A stretch of DNA of 64,000 nucleotides, from NCBI GenBank assembly GCA_046349035.1, contig JAXMDC010000004.1:434001-498000 (forward strand). Reading direction: 5' to 3'. Of the stretch, positions 22,614 through 31,759 are shown piece after piece. This DNA is from JAXMDC01 sp046349035 (GTDB taxonomy: Bacteria; Pseudomonadota; Alphaproteobacteria; Rhizobiales; Kaistiaceae). The first letter of the stretch is position 1. Each line of letters begins with the position of its first letter. A program made the position numbers and the translations under genes. The notes below the pieces were generated by a model. The model was not told the origin of the DNA and ran no database searches. It saw only the letters and a list, made by a program, of their open reading frames with translations.

Positions 22614-23414
22614 CTGGCTACCGCGACGTCGACAGCGCCTGCCATCGTCATCACCGGCGCCTCTTCCGGCATCGGCCGCGCCTTTGCCGGACTGCTTGCC
22701 GCCGAGGGTCGGCCGCTCGTTCTCGTCGCCCGTTCGGCCGATGCCCTCAAAGCCGTCGCCGCCGAGGTTGCTGTGAAGGGGGGGACGGCCATGCCTCTCC
22801 CGCTTGATCTCGGCGAGGCTGCCTCCGGTGCGGCCGTTGCCGACACTCTCGCCGCGCGCGCCCTCCATTGCGACGTCCTTGTCAACAATGCCGGCTTCGG
22901 CCTTCGCGGCGCCGCCGCGGTGCTCGATCGCGCCGAGCAGCTGGCCATGATCGACCTGAACGTTCGCGCGCTGACCGATCTCGCCTACCGCTTCCTACCC
23001 GGCATGATCGATCGGCGGCGCGGCGGCATCATCAATGTCGGCTCGACGGCCGGCTATCAGCCCGGGCCTTACATGGCGACCTATTACGCCACCAAGGCCT
23101 TCGTCCGCTCCCTCTCCCTGGCGCTGGGCGAGGAAGGCCGCGCCGCCGGTGTCACCGTCACCTGCCTTGCTCCCGGGCCGGTCGACACCGCCTTTTTCGA
23201 CCGTGCCGGCGCCAACCGCGCCCGCTTGTTCAAGCTCCTGCCGAAGCTGACCGCCGAGGATGTCGCCGCCGCTGGCTGGCGCGGCTTCCGCCAAGGCCGC
23301 CGCGAGGTGGTCCCAGGGCTCTACAACCGGCTGTTCGCCTGGTTCGCGCCGCACCTGCCGGCCGGCCTGATCTTGCCGCTCCTTGGGCGCCTGCAGCGGC
23401 CAAAAGCCCCCTAG
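22614..23414 (+). CDS. SDR family oxidoreductase with probable CTG start
   Basis: This is a short-chain dehydrogenase of about 266 residues. The cofactor motif VITGASSGIGRA, NNAGFG, and catalytic Ser and Tyr-x-x-x-Lys in NVGSTAGY and YYATK are intact. VLVARSADAL after beta2 suggests NADP. No ATG, GTG or TTG exists in frame between the upstream stop at 22578 and the cofactor motif. CTG at 22614 is preceded seven bases earlier by a perfect AAGGAG and is the best candidate. The first ATG in frame (22773) would remove the cofactor-binding site. It may be transcribed with the caspase-like gene 75 bases downstream. Confidence 0.78.
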   Translation: MATATSTAPAIVITGASSGIGRAFAGLLAAEGRPLVLVARSADALKAVAAEVAVKGGTAMPLPLDLGEAASGAAVADTLAARALHCDVLVNNAGFGLRGAAAVLDRAEQLAMIDLNVRALTDLAYRFLPGMIDRRRGGIINVGSTAGYQPGPYMATYYATKAFVRSLSLALGEEGRAAGVTVTCLAPGPVDTAFFDRAGANRARLFKLLPKLTAEDVAAAGWRGFRQGRREVVPGLYNRLFAWFAPHLPAGLILPLLGRLQRPKAP

Positions 23415-23489
23415 CTTGCGCGGCCGGCTTGACGCTGGCCCCGGGCCGGAGCGAACGTTCGCGCTCGACCACCTCCGCTACCTCGTTTC

Positions 23490-25682
23490 ATGCTCTTCTC
23501 TCGCCTACTCTTTGCCGTTCTCTGTCTCGGCGCGACCCTCACGACGGGCCGTGCCGTGGCGCAGACCACTTACGCCATCCTTGTCGGCGTCTCCGACTAC
23601 TGGAACCTCGATCCCGACCTTCGCCTGAAGGGGCCTCGGAACGACGTGAAGGTCATGGCCCGCCTCCTCGCCGACCAGGGCGTGCCGCCCCGCAATATCA
23701 AGGTGCTCGCCGACGGCGCTCGCGATCTCCCCCCAGGCGTCGAAAACGCCGGCGACCCGACCCGCTCGGCTATCCTGGCGGCGCTCGACGCCCTGCCGCA
23801 CCAGGTCAAGCGCACCGATCGCGTCGTTTTCTATTTCTCCGGTCACGGCTCTCGCCAGCCGGACCAGAACGGTGACGAGCCGAGCGGCCTCGACGAGATC
23901 TTCCTGCCGATCGACGTCGGCCGCTGGGACGCGCGCAACGGCACGGTCGCCGGCGCCATCGTCGACGACGAACTCGGCCGGCGCGTCGATGCCATCCGCA
24001 CCGCCGGCGCCGACGTCTTCGCGATCATCGACGCCTGCCACGCTGCCGGCGGCTTCCGCGCCATCGGCGAAGCGGAAGTCCGCACGCGGAGCGTTGCGCC
24101 ACGTGTCCTCGGCATCCCGGCGGCAACGCCTCCGCCGCCCGGGCTCACCCGCGAACCGCTCGCCGCCGACCCGCCGGCATCGGGTCGGAGCGCCTTCCTC
24201 TATGCCGCCCAGTCCTACGAACGCGCCGAGGAGCGGCCGCTAGCCGGGCCCGACGAATGGGACGGCGTCTTCACCCTGGCCCTCGCCAAACGCATCCGCC
24301 AGACGCCCGGCGCAAGCTTCCGCCAGTTGCTCGAAGGCGTCGTCGCCGATTTGAAGACCTCCGGCATCGGCGCCGGTCAGACGCCGGACCTTGAGGGCAC
24401 GATGCTGGACGACCCGGCCTTCGGCGCTCCCGGCGCGATAGTCCCCGCCGGCTGGCGGGTCAGCGGCGGGCGGCTCTCCGCCGGCGTCCTCGATGGCGTC
24501 ACCCAGGGGTCGGTGGTGGCTCTCTATGCCGATCCGACCGCTCCCGATACCGCCGCCCTGGGCTTTGCCGCGGTGGAGGCGACGCAACCGCTGACCGCCG
24601 ATCTCCGGCCGATCGTCTGGCCTTGCACGCCGGCGGCGAACGGCCTCTGCCCGCGCGCGCCGGACGCGGCGCCGCTCGCCGCCGCGCGCGTCGCCCGGCT
24701 AGTCAGCCTCTCCGCCGACCTCGCCCTCCGCGTCTCCGCGCCGCGCCGCCTCGACCCTAACGACGGCCGTAACTACGCCGCCATCCTTGCCGCCTACGAT
24801 CGGCTGTCGCAACTCGCCCCCACCGATCTCGGCCGCCTGCGGCTCGGCGAAGCGACCTACGATGTCGGCCTGGTCCTCACCGATGGCGTCATCGCCCTCA
24901 CCGACGGCACCGGCGTCGTCGACGCCAACGGCACCGGCTCCTCGCCGCGCCTGGTGCCGCGCGCCACGCCCGAGGCCGGGGCGCGCCAGATCCTCGACGC
25001 TCTGCAGGCCATCGCCCGCGTCAACGCCCTCTACCGCGCCGCCGGCGCCGCGTCGGCCGCGCGCGGATCGCGGCCGGTAGCCGCCAAGGTCACAGTGCGC
25101 CGCGCGACGCCGGCCGAGCGCGCCGCCAATCGCTGCCCGATCGCCAGAATGCCCGCGGCGGACACCGCCCAGCCGCTTGGTCCCGGAGTGCCCCTCGCCC
25201 ACTGCGATCTGGTGGCGATCACCCTGGAGAACCGCAGCGCAACGCCACAAGATGTGACTGTCCTCTACGTCGACGCCAGTTTCGCCATTTTCCCCCTCTT
25301 CCCCGAACAAGGCGCCGGCAACCGCCTTGGCCTCGGCGACAAGGTGGAACTGCCGATCCGCGTGACGACACGCGAAGCCGACGGCCGCCCGGCGCCGACC
25401 GGCGAGGAACGCATCGTTGTCCTCGCCGTCCCGGTCGAACCCGGCGCCTCGCGGCGGGCTGTCTTGACCGGCCTTTCCCAGCCCGGCCTGCTGTCGCGCT
25501 CCCTCGGCAGCGACCCGGTGAGCGATTTCCTGGCCGAAGCCATGGATACCGGGCGCACCGTCAGCTCCGCGCCGGCCGGCGCCAAGCTAACTGCAGAAGT
25601 TATCAGCCTGTTGATCTTGGCGGACGGCGCCAATGATGCCAAACAGGACCAGAGGGGAGCTGCCGGCGGTCGCTTTCGCTAG
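23490..25682 (+). CDS. Exported caspase-like peptidase (family C14)
   Basis: This is a 730-residue protein. A Sec signal peptide (MLFSRLLFAVLCLGATL, ending AVA-Q near 24) is followed by a caspase domain from about 28 to 300. The catalytic dyad is His119 in FYFSGHGSRQ and Cys183 in IIDACHAAGG, both intact, so an active metacaspase-type enzyme is expected. The large C-terminal part (about 300-720) is mostly beta-rich. Near residues 530-680 (VTVRR to the end) it resembles DUF4384-like domains often attached to bacterial caspases. The signal peptide places it in the periplasm or on the surface, unlike cytosolic defence caspases. The S1 protease gene follows by 35 bases. Confidence 0.85.
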   Translation: MLFSRLLFAVLCLGATLTTGRAVAQTTYAILVGVSDYWNLDPDLRLKGPRNDVKVMARLLADQGVPPRNIKVLADGARDLPPGVENAGDPTRSAILAALDALPHQVKRTDRVVFYFSGHGSRQPDQNGDEPSGLDEIFLPIDVGRWDARNGTVAGAIVDDELGRRVDAIRTAGADVFAIIDACHAAGGFRAIGEAEVRTRSVAPRVLGIPAATPPPPGLTREPLAADPPASGRSAFLYAAQSYERAEERPLAGPDEWDGVFTLALAKRIRQTPGASFRQLLEGVVADLKTSGIGAGQTPDLEGTMLDDPAFGAPGAIVPAGWRVSGGRLSAGVLDGVTQGSVVALYADPTAPDTAALGFAAVEATQPLTADLRPIVWPCTPAANGLCPRAPDAAPLAAARVARLVSLSADLALRVSAPRRLDPNDGRNYAAILAAYDRLSQLAPTDLGRLRLGEATYDVGLVLTDGVIALTDGTGVVDANGTGSSPRLVPRATPEAGARQILDALQAIARVNALYRAAGAASAARGSRPVAAKVTVRRATPAERAANRCPIARMPAADTAQPLGPGVPLAHCDLVAITLENRSATPQDVTVLYVDASFAIFPLFPEQGAGNRLGLGDKVELPIRVTTREADGRPAPTGEERIVVLAVPVEPGASRRAVLTGLSQPGLLSRSLGSDPVSDFLAEAMDTGRTVSSAPAGAKLTAEVISLLILADGANDAKQDQRGAAGGRFR

Positions 25683-25717
25683 CCGCCGGATTCGACGTTT
25701 TGTCGGGAGTGAACGCC

Positions 25718-26755
25718 ATGCGCATCGGCCGGACCCTCGCTGCAATCGCCGGCGCCACCGCGTTAGCGGCCATCGCCGCTGCACCCACGGCTGTCGCGGC
25801 AGACAAGCCCCTCCACCCCCGCTCCTATCTTGCCGGTCTCGACCGCACCAAACCGTCGGACCTGCTGGCGAGCCGGGTGATGGGCGGGAACGTCGCCTAC
25901 CCCAAGGCTTGGCCCTGGCAGGTGGCGCTCATCGATGCAGACAAGAAGTCGCCCTTCGACGGGCAGTTCTGCGGTGGATCCCTGGTCACCACGCAATGGG
26001 TCATGACCGCCGCCCACTGCGTCTACGACGAAGACGAAGACGGCGACACCGTCCTTCTCAAGCCGGGCGCGATCAAGGTCCTCGCCGGCACCAATCTTCT
26101 TGAAGACGGCACCGGCGATCTCATCGACGTCGTCGAAGTGATTCCCCATCCCGACTACGACGACGAGGAGATCGACAACGACGTCGCGCTCCTCAAGCTC
26201 GCTCGCATCCCCCGCATCAATCCGCTGACCCCGATCCGCATCCCGACCCGCAACACCGAGGCGCAGGTCGCGCCGCCGGGAACGCAGGCGACGGTGGTTG
26301 GCTGGGGACGTATGGAAGATGGCGAATTCCCGACCGACCTACGCGAGGTCGGCATTCGCATCCGCGACCGCGGCGAATGCAATCAGGCGGTTTTCGAGAA
26401 GCGTCAGGATCGCGCCAGCGACGCTTTCCAGGACGTGCTCGACACGCTCCAGGTGAGCGAAGAGGTCGGCGACAAGATATGGAAGATGCTGACCGAGGCC
26501 AGCAAGCCGCCGCTGACCGGCAATATGATCTGCTCGGGCAGTCTCGCCGGCGGCAAGGGTTCGTGCAGCGGCGACAGCGGCGGTCCGTTGATGGTTGCCC
26601 TTGCCGACGGAACGTTCCTTCAGGTCGGCATTGTCAGCTGGGGTTTCAGCGGCACCGAGAAGAAGTCCTGCGACGTCGACTCGACCTTTTCCGCCTACAC
26701 CCGGGTCGCCAATTATGCCGACTGGTTGAAGGCGACGATCGAACGGCGGCGATAG
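25718..26755 (+). CDS. Exported chymotrypsin-fold (S1) serine protease
   Basis: This 345-residue protease has a signal peptide (MRIGRTLAAIAGATAL, cleavage near VAA-DK at 28). The triad is His100 (MTAAHC), Asp155 (DNDVALL) and Ser287 (GDSGGP). The activation-like segment RVMGGNVAYPKAWPWQVAL is present at 53. The residue equivalent to trypsin Asp189 is Gly281 (KGSCSGDSGG), so trypsin specificity is not expected. A 40-residue insertion precedes PLTGNMICSG. The ATG at 25718 is chosen because it gives a clean signal peptide. It follows the caspase-like gene by 35 bases, so both are likely co-expressed, and may act in one cascade. Confidence 0.88.
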   Translation: MRIGRTLAAIAGATALAAIAAAPTAVAADKPLHPRSYLAGLDRTKPSDLLASRVMGGNVAYPKAWPWQVALIDADKKSPFDGQFCGGSLVTTQWVMTAAHCVYDEDEDGDTVLLKPGAIKVLAGTNLLEDGTGDLIDVVEVIPHPDYDDEEIDNDVALLKLARIPRINPLTPIRIPTRNTEAQVAPPGTQATVVGWGRMEDGEFPTDLREVGIRIRDRGECNQAVFEKRQDRASDAFQDVLDTLQVSEEVGDKIWKMLTEASKPPLTGNMICSGSLAGGKGSCSGDSGGPLMVALADGTFLQVGIVSWGFSGTEKKSCDVDSTFSAYTRVANYADWLKATIERRR

Positions 26756-26789
26756 CTCGGCAACCGCACCAGGTGTCGCCGCCGGACTC

Positions 26790-29700
26790 TTAGTGGAAGT
26801 TCCTGCCCTTCGGCATGACGCTGTCCGCTTCGGCGGCGGCGCGTTCCGCTTCGTCGGCCTTGCCGAATAGCCCGATCGACCAATCGCGGGGATGGCGCAT
26901 CATGCCGGCTGCGCGGGCGACCTTCTCGCGCATATCGACGCTTGGCCGCTTGACCTCGTCGGCACGAGCGAAGGACTGAACGTCTCCGTTGGCTTCGGAA
27001 AGGCAGCTCAGCATCGGCGTGCGGTCGACCATCTCCTCGGCGACGACATGGATGACGCCGCTTTCATTTTGGACGAGGCCGCGTACCGAGACGAGCCGCG
27101 AACCGAGCACCACCGGCCGGAAGCGCTCGAACATCTTCGGCCAGACAATGACGTTGCCGATCCCAGTCTCGTCCTCCAGCGTCATGAAGATCACGCCGCT
27201 CGCCGAACCCGGCCGCTGGCGCACCAGAACAAGGCCGGCGATGTTGACCCGTCTCCCCGATTTGATTGCTTCAAGATCGCGACAGGCGAGGATGCCCTCA
27301 CGCGTCAACGGCTGGCGGATGAACGACACCGGATGGGCTTTCAGCGACAGGCTGAGATAACGGTAGTCGTTGACGACATGCTCGCCGAGCGGCATCGGCG
27401 GCAGATGCACGTCCGGCTCGCGCGCCTGGCGATAGGCCGGCGTATCGAAGAGCGGCAGCCGCTCCTTAAGCGAACCGGCGCCGAGGCCCTTGGCGGCCCA
27501 GAGGGCATCGCGACGATCGAGGCCGAGCGAGCGGAAGGCGTCGGCATCGGCCAGCCGCTCGATAGCGCTCTTGGAAAGACCCGCCCGCAGCCAGAGGTCG
27601 CGCACCGAATCGAAGCCGCTGCCGCGGCAAAGGGCGATCCGCTCGGCATCGGCCTCGGAGAAGCCCTTCACCTGGCGAAAGCCGAGACGCACAGCGGCGT
27701 GCGAGCGGATATCCGCGCGCATTGACCGGTGGGTTGCCTTCAGCCCGCGTTCGATCGGCGCAACTTCGTCGCCTTCCAGGCCGCAATCCCAGGCGGAGAA
27801 ATTGATATCGACCGGCCGCACCTCGACCCCGTGGTCGCGGGCGTCGCGCACGATCTGCGCCGGGGCGTAGAAGCCCATCGGCTGCGAATTGAGCAGTGCG
27901 GCGCAAAAAACATCGGGGTAGTGACACTTGATCCAGGCAGAAGCGTAGACCAGCAGGGCAAAGCTCGCCGCGTGGCTCTCCGGAAAGCCGTATTCGCCGA
28001 ACCCCTCGATCTGGCGGAAGCAGCGCTCGGCGAAGTCTCTGGGATAGCCGCGCCCGACCATGCCGTCGATGAACTTGTCGCGGAAGAACTGGATCGTCCC
28101 GGTCCGGCGAAACGTCGCCATCGCCCGGCGCAGCTTGTCCGCCTCGCCAGGTTCGAAGCCGGCCGCAACGATGGCGATCTTCATCGCCTGCTCCTGGAAT
28201 AGCGGCACGCCGAGCGTCCGCTCCAGCACCTGCTTCAGTTCGTCCTGCGGATACTGCGGCGCCGGAGACGGGTAGTGGACCTTCTCCAGGCCCTGACGGC
28301 GTTTCAGATAGGGATGCACCATGTTGCCCTGGATCGGCCCCGGCCGCACGATCGCCACTTCGATGACGAGATCGTAGAAGTTCTTCGGCTTGAGGCGCGG
28401 CAGCATGGTCATTTGCGCCCGGCTTTCGACCTGGAATACGCCGATCGAGTCGGCGCGCTGCAGCATCCGATAAACCGCCTCCTCCTCTTTCGGGATCGTC
28501 GCCAGCGTCAGCCTCTCGCCGTAGACGCGCTCCAGGAACTGGAAGGCCTTGCGGATGCAAGTGAGCATGCCGAGCGCCAGCACGTCGACCTTGAGCATGC
28601 CGACCGCGTCGAGATCGTCCTTGTCCCATTCGACGAAAGTGCGGTCCTCCATCGCCGCATTGCCGATCGGCACCGCCTCGTCGAGCCGGTCGCGGGTGAT
28701 GACGAAGCCGCCGACATGCTGCGACAGGTGGCGGGGAAAGCCGATAATCTCGCGCGTCGTGGCGAGCACCTTCTTCATCACCGTGCTCTCCGGATCGAAG
28801 CCGACCCGCCGCGCGTCCTCCTTCATCACGCCTTCGTTCGACCAGCCCCAGACCGAACCGGCGAGCGCCCCGATGGCATCCTCGGAGAGTCCGAACGCCT
28901 TACCCACCTCGCGGATCGCCGAACGCGTTCGGTAGGTGATGACGGTCCCGGCGATGCCGGCCCGGTCGCGCGAATAGGTGTCGTAGATGTACTGCATCAC
29001 CTCTTCGCGCCGCTCGTGCTCGAAATCGACGTCGATGTCGGGCGGCTCCTTGCGCTCGGCGGAGATGAAGCGCTCGAAGAGGAGTTCGGCACGCTCCGGA
29101 TCGACGTCGGTAATGCGGAGGCAGAAGCAGACCGCCGAATTGGCCGCTGACCCCCGCCCCTGGCAGAGGATGCCGCGGCCGCGCGCGAACTCGACGATGT
29201 CGTGGACGGTCAGGAAGTAGCGGGCGTAGTCGAGTTCGGCGATCAGCTTCAATTCATGCGCAAGGCTCGCCCGCACTTTGGCCGGCACCCCGTCGGGATA
29301 GCGGATACGCGCGCCTTCCTCGGTCAGGCGGACCAGCGCCGCCTGCGGGTCCTCGCCTTCGCCGACCGGAACTTCGGGATAGTTGTAGCGGAGTTCGTCG
29401 AGCGAGAAGGTCAGCCGCTGAAGGACACTGAGGCTCTCGGCGACCGCCTCCGGCGCATCGCGAAAGAGCCGCAGCATCTCCTCGCCACTCTTCAAGTGCC
29501 GCTCGGCATTGGCAGCAAGCAATTTGCCGGCAGCGGCAAGCGGCACATGTTCGCGGATCGCCGTCAGCACGTCCTGAACCTCCCGCCGGTCGGGGTGGTG
29601 AAAGAGGGCGTCGTTGCTGGCAAGAAGCGGCGTGCGGCAGGCGGCGGCGATCGCCGCGAGACGAGCCAGGCGGCGCCGGTCGCCCGCGCCGTAAAGCATC

Positions 29701-30161
29701 GTCCCCATGAGATGGACGGCCCCGGGGAAGGCTTCGCGCAGACGGCGAAGCGTGCGTTCGAGGTCCTCCGTCAGCCGGACAGGCGGAACGACGCCTAGAA
29801 GCAGCCCCTCACCGCCCTCCATTAGTTGATCGAGGCGCAGATCGCACTCGCCCTTCGCGGCGGCTCGGTTGCCGAGCGTCAGCAGCCGGCAGAGGCGGCC
29901 ATAAGCGGCACGATCGGTCGGCCATACGAGAATGTCGGGCGTCCCGTCGGCAAAGACCAGGCGGCAGCCGACCTTGACGGCTAGGCCGACCTCCTTGGCA
30001 AGGACATGCGCACGGACGACGCCGGCAAGAGTGTTGCGGTCGGCAACGACTAGGCCGGCAAGTCCGAGCGCCTTCCCCTGCCGCACCAGTTCCTCCGGAT
30101 GCGAAGCGCCGCGCAGGAACGAGAAATTGCTGGCGACGGCAAGTTCGGCAAAGCCGCTCAC
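26790..30161 (-). CDS. dnaE2: Error-prone DNA polymerase DnaE2
   Basis: This is a 1123-residue C-family polymerase, the catalytic subunit of the SOS mutasome. The N-terminal PHP domain starts at GFAELAVASNFSFLRG. The polymerase acidic motif is PDIDVDFEHERREEV (Asp pair near 375-379). FARGRGILCQGRGSAANS, KDDLDAVGMLKVDVLALGML and an OB-fold near the C terminus are as in DnaE2. It inserts opposite lesions with ImuA and ImuB. The GTG at 30161 overlaps the imuB stop (GTGA), so translation is coupled. A GTG eight codons upstream is possible. The cassette order on the transcript is imuA, imuB, dnaE2. Confidence 0.95.
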   Translation of the reverse strand: MSGFAELAVASNFSFLRGASHPEELVRQGKALGLAGLVVADRNTLAGVVRAHVLAKEVGLAVKVGCRLVFADGTPDILVWPTDRAAYGRLCRLLTLGNRAAAKGECDLRLDQLMEGGEGLLLGVVPPVRLTEDLERTLRRLREAFPGAVHLMGTMLYGAGDRRRLARLAAIAAACRTPLLASNDALFHHPDRREVQDVLTAIREHVPLAAAGKLLAANAERHLKSGEEMLRLFRDAPEAVAESLSVLQRLTFSLDELRYNYPEVPVGEGEDPQAALVRLTEEGARIRYPDGVPAKVRASLAHELKLIAELDYARYFLTVHDIVEFARGRGILCQGRGSAANSAVCFCLRITDVDPERAELLFERFISAERKEPPDIDVDFEHERREEVMQYIYDTYSRDRAGIAGTVITYRTRSAIREVGKAFGLSEDAIGALAGSVWGWSNEGVMKEDARRVGFDPESTVMKKVLATTREIIGFPRHLSQHVGGFVITRDRLDEAVPIGNAAMEDRTFVEWDKDDLDAVGMLKVDVLALGMLTCIRKAFQFLERVYGERLTLATIPKEEEAVYRMLQRADSIGVFQVESRAQMTMLPRLKPKNFYDLVIEVAIVRPGPIQGNMVHPYLKRRQGLEKVHYPSPAPQYPQDELKQVLERTLGVPLFQEQAMKIAIVAAGFEPGEADKLRRAMATFRRTGTIQFFRDKFIDGMVGRGYPRDFAERCFRQIEGFGEYGFPESHAASFALLVYASAWIKCHYPDVFCAALLNSQPMGFYAPAQIVRDARDHGVEVRPVDINFSAWDCGLEGDEVAPIERGLKATHRSMRADIRSHAAVRLGFRQVKGFSEADAERIALCRGSGFDSVRDLWLRAGLSKSAIERLADADAFRSLGLDRRDALWAAKGLGAGSLKERLPLFDTPAYRQAREPDVHLPPMPLGEHVVNDYRYLSLSLKAHPVSFIRQPLTREGILACRDLEAIKSGRRVNIAGLVLVRQRPGSASGVIFMTLEDETGIGNVIVWPKMFERFRPVVLGSRLVSVRGLVQNESGVIHVVAEEMVDRTPMLSCLSEANGDVQSFARADEVKRPSVDMREKVARAAGMMRHPRDWSIGLFGKADEAERAAAEADSVMPKGRNFH

Positions 30162-31759
30162 GCGAATAGCCCGTGCAGAAACCACGCCGGCGCACTGCTC
30201 TCGCGGTCATAAAGGCCTTGACGGAAGAGCCAGAAGCGGTGGCCCGCCTTATCCTCGACGCGGAAATAATCGCGCGTCAGCAGATCCTCGCCGAAGCGCC
30301 ACCATTCCGGAGCGATGCGCTCCGGACCCTCGGCCCGCACCACCTGATAAAGCGCGCGACGCCAGCGGAAGCGGAGCGGTGGGCCCTCCGGCACCTCCGC
30401 CATCACCTCGACCGGCTCCGGCCGGGCAAAGAGTCGGATCGGCCGGTCGATCGGCAGGCCCGACGTAGCATCCTCCGGCCCTTCCCCATTTCCCGGCTGC
30501 CCGGCGAGCATCGCCGGCAGCGTCTCCATCGCCCGCTCCGGCCAGTGGCTGTCGCCGTGCTTTAGCCGATTGATCTGCTGGGGACCGAGCCGAGCGCCGA
30601 GGCGGTCGATGAGACCGGCAAGGTCGGCATCCCCCATGGCACTCCCAGTAAGGTCGGTCTGCGCGGGATCGCTGCGGTCGGCGACGGGAACGGCCAAGCG
30701 GATGAGATCGAACCCGAACCCGGCATCGATGTCGTTGCCGTCGCCCTTCAGTTTCTCGCGGAAGAGACGGGTAAGCGCGACGGGATCGCGTACCGGCTGG
30801 CCGGTGCCGACGGCAAAGCGGGTCACCGCCCCGTCGACCCGGAACAGCGACAGTTCGACCAGCCGAGCGCCGAGGCCGTGCTCTTCAAGGCTCGGCTGCA
30901 ATCGTCCGGCGAGCGAGGCAAGCGTCGCCTCGATATCCTCCTGACGGGCGATCGGCTCGGCGAAATTGCGCTCGGCAATTAGCACCGGCGGCGGCCGGCG
31001 CGGCGAGATCGCCTCCTCCGCCAGTCCAAGCGCCTGATCGAGGCGATCGATGAGAAGGCAGCCGAAGCGGGAAGCCAATGGGGCGCGGGGCGCTTCGAGT
31101 ATCTGGCCGACGGTCTTGAGGCCGACACGGCTCATGGCGAAGACCGTGGCGGCCGGAAGACGGAGGGCGGATAGCGGCATCGGCGCCAGCACCTCGGCCG
31201 CCTCTCCCGAGGCAACGACAGAAGGACCGCCGAAACGCGCTGCGGCAAAGGCAAGCCCCACCGTGTCGGCAATCGCCGCCCGTCCATCGATGCCCTGTCG
31301 CCGAAGACGCGCCGTAAGGTCGTCGACCAGCGCCGCTTCGCCGCCGAGAAGATGCGCGCAGCCGGTGATGTCGAAGAGAAGGCCGCCCGTCTCGTCATAA
31401 GCGACCAGCGGCGTATAGCGGTCGCTCCAATCGGCGATGAGGCCGAGGAGGTCGGCATCGGCCGCTTCGTCCGCCTCATGGCTGTCGAGCGAGGGGATCA
31501 TCGCCCGCGCCTCGGCTAACGGCTGGCCGGCGACCAGGCCGAACCGCTCGGCGACTGCGTCCAGTGCGACCAGGCGAAGCGCGTTCTTGATCTTGCCGAC
31601 GACCACCAGCGGAGAGAGATCGCCGCTCTTATCCAGTCCTGCCGAGCGCCAGTTGCGGCCAAGCGTCAGGCGCCGAATACGGTCGGTTGAGAGGTAGGGC
31701 AGGGCGAGCGAGAGGAAGCGCTGCCGGCTTGGCGACGGTCGTGAAACGCCGAGACTCAT
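30158..31759 (-). CDS. imuB: ImuB, Y-family-like mutasome protein
   Basis: This 533-residue protein is a Y-family polymerase relative without the catalytic acids. Where DinB has MDCFFA, the sequence is LALPYLSTDRI. ImuB recruits the clamp, ImuA and DnaE2 at lesions. Helix-hairpin-helix (MSRVGLKTVGQILEAP), a little-finger region and the C-terminal LFRQGLYDRESSAPAWFLHG are family features. A clamp-binding segment of the type PIRLFARPEPV lies near residue 430. The ATG at 31759 is the earliest plausible start, and the conserved part begins about 12 residues later. The 5' end overlaps imuA by 131 bases in another frame. Confidence 0.9.
   Translation of the reverse strand: MSLGVSRPSPSRQRFLSLALPYLSTDRIRRLTLGRNWRSAGLDKSGDLSPLVVVGKIKNALRLVALDAVAERFGLVAGQPLAEARAMIPSLDSHEADEAADADLLGLIADWSDRYTPLVAYDETGGLLFDITGCAHLLGGEAALVDDLTARLRRQGIDGRAAIADTVGLAFAAARFGGPSVVASGEAAEVLAPMPLSALRLPAATVFAMSRVGLKTVGQILEAPRAPLASRFGCLLIDRLDQALGLAEEAISPRRPPPVLIAERNFAEPIARQEDIEATLASLAGRLQPSLEEHGLGARLVELSLFRVDGAVTRFAVGTGQPVRDPVALTRLFREKLKGDGNDIDAGFGFDLIRLAVPVADRSDPAQTDLTGSAMGDADLAGLIDRLGARLGPQQINRLKHGDSHWPERAMETLPAMLAGQPGNGEGPEDATSGLPIDRPIRLFARPEPVEVMAEVPEGPPLRFRWRRALYQVVRAEGPERIAPEWWRFGEDLLTRDYFRVEDKAGHRFWLFRQGLYDRESSAPAWFLHGLFA

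Noticed and set aside
23490..26755. Cytosolic antiphage caspase/protease defence system
   Set aside because: Both proteins carry signal peptides, and no sensor, STAND ATPase, reverse transcriptase or other defence gene is adjacent.
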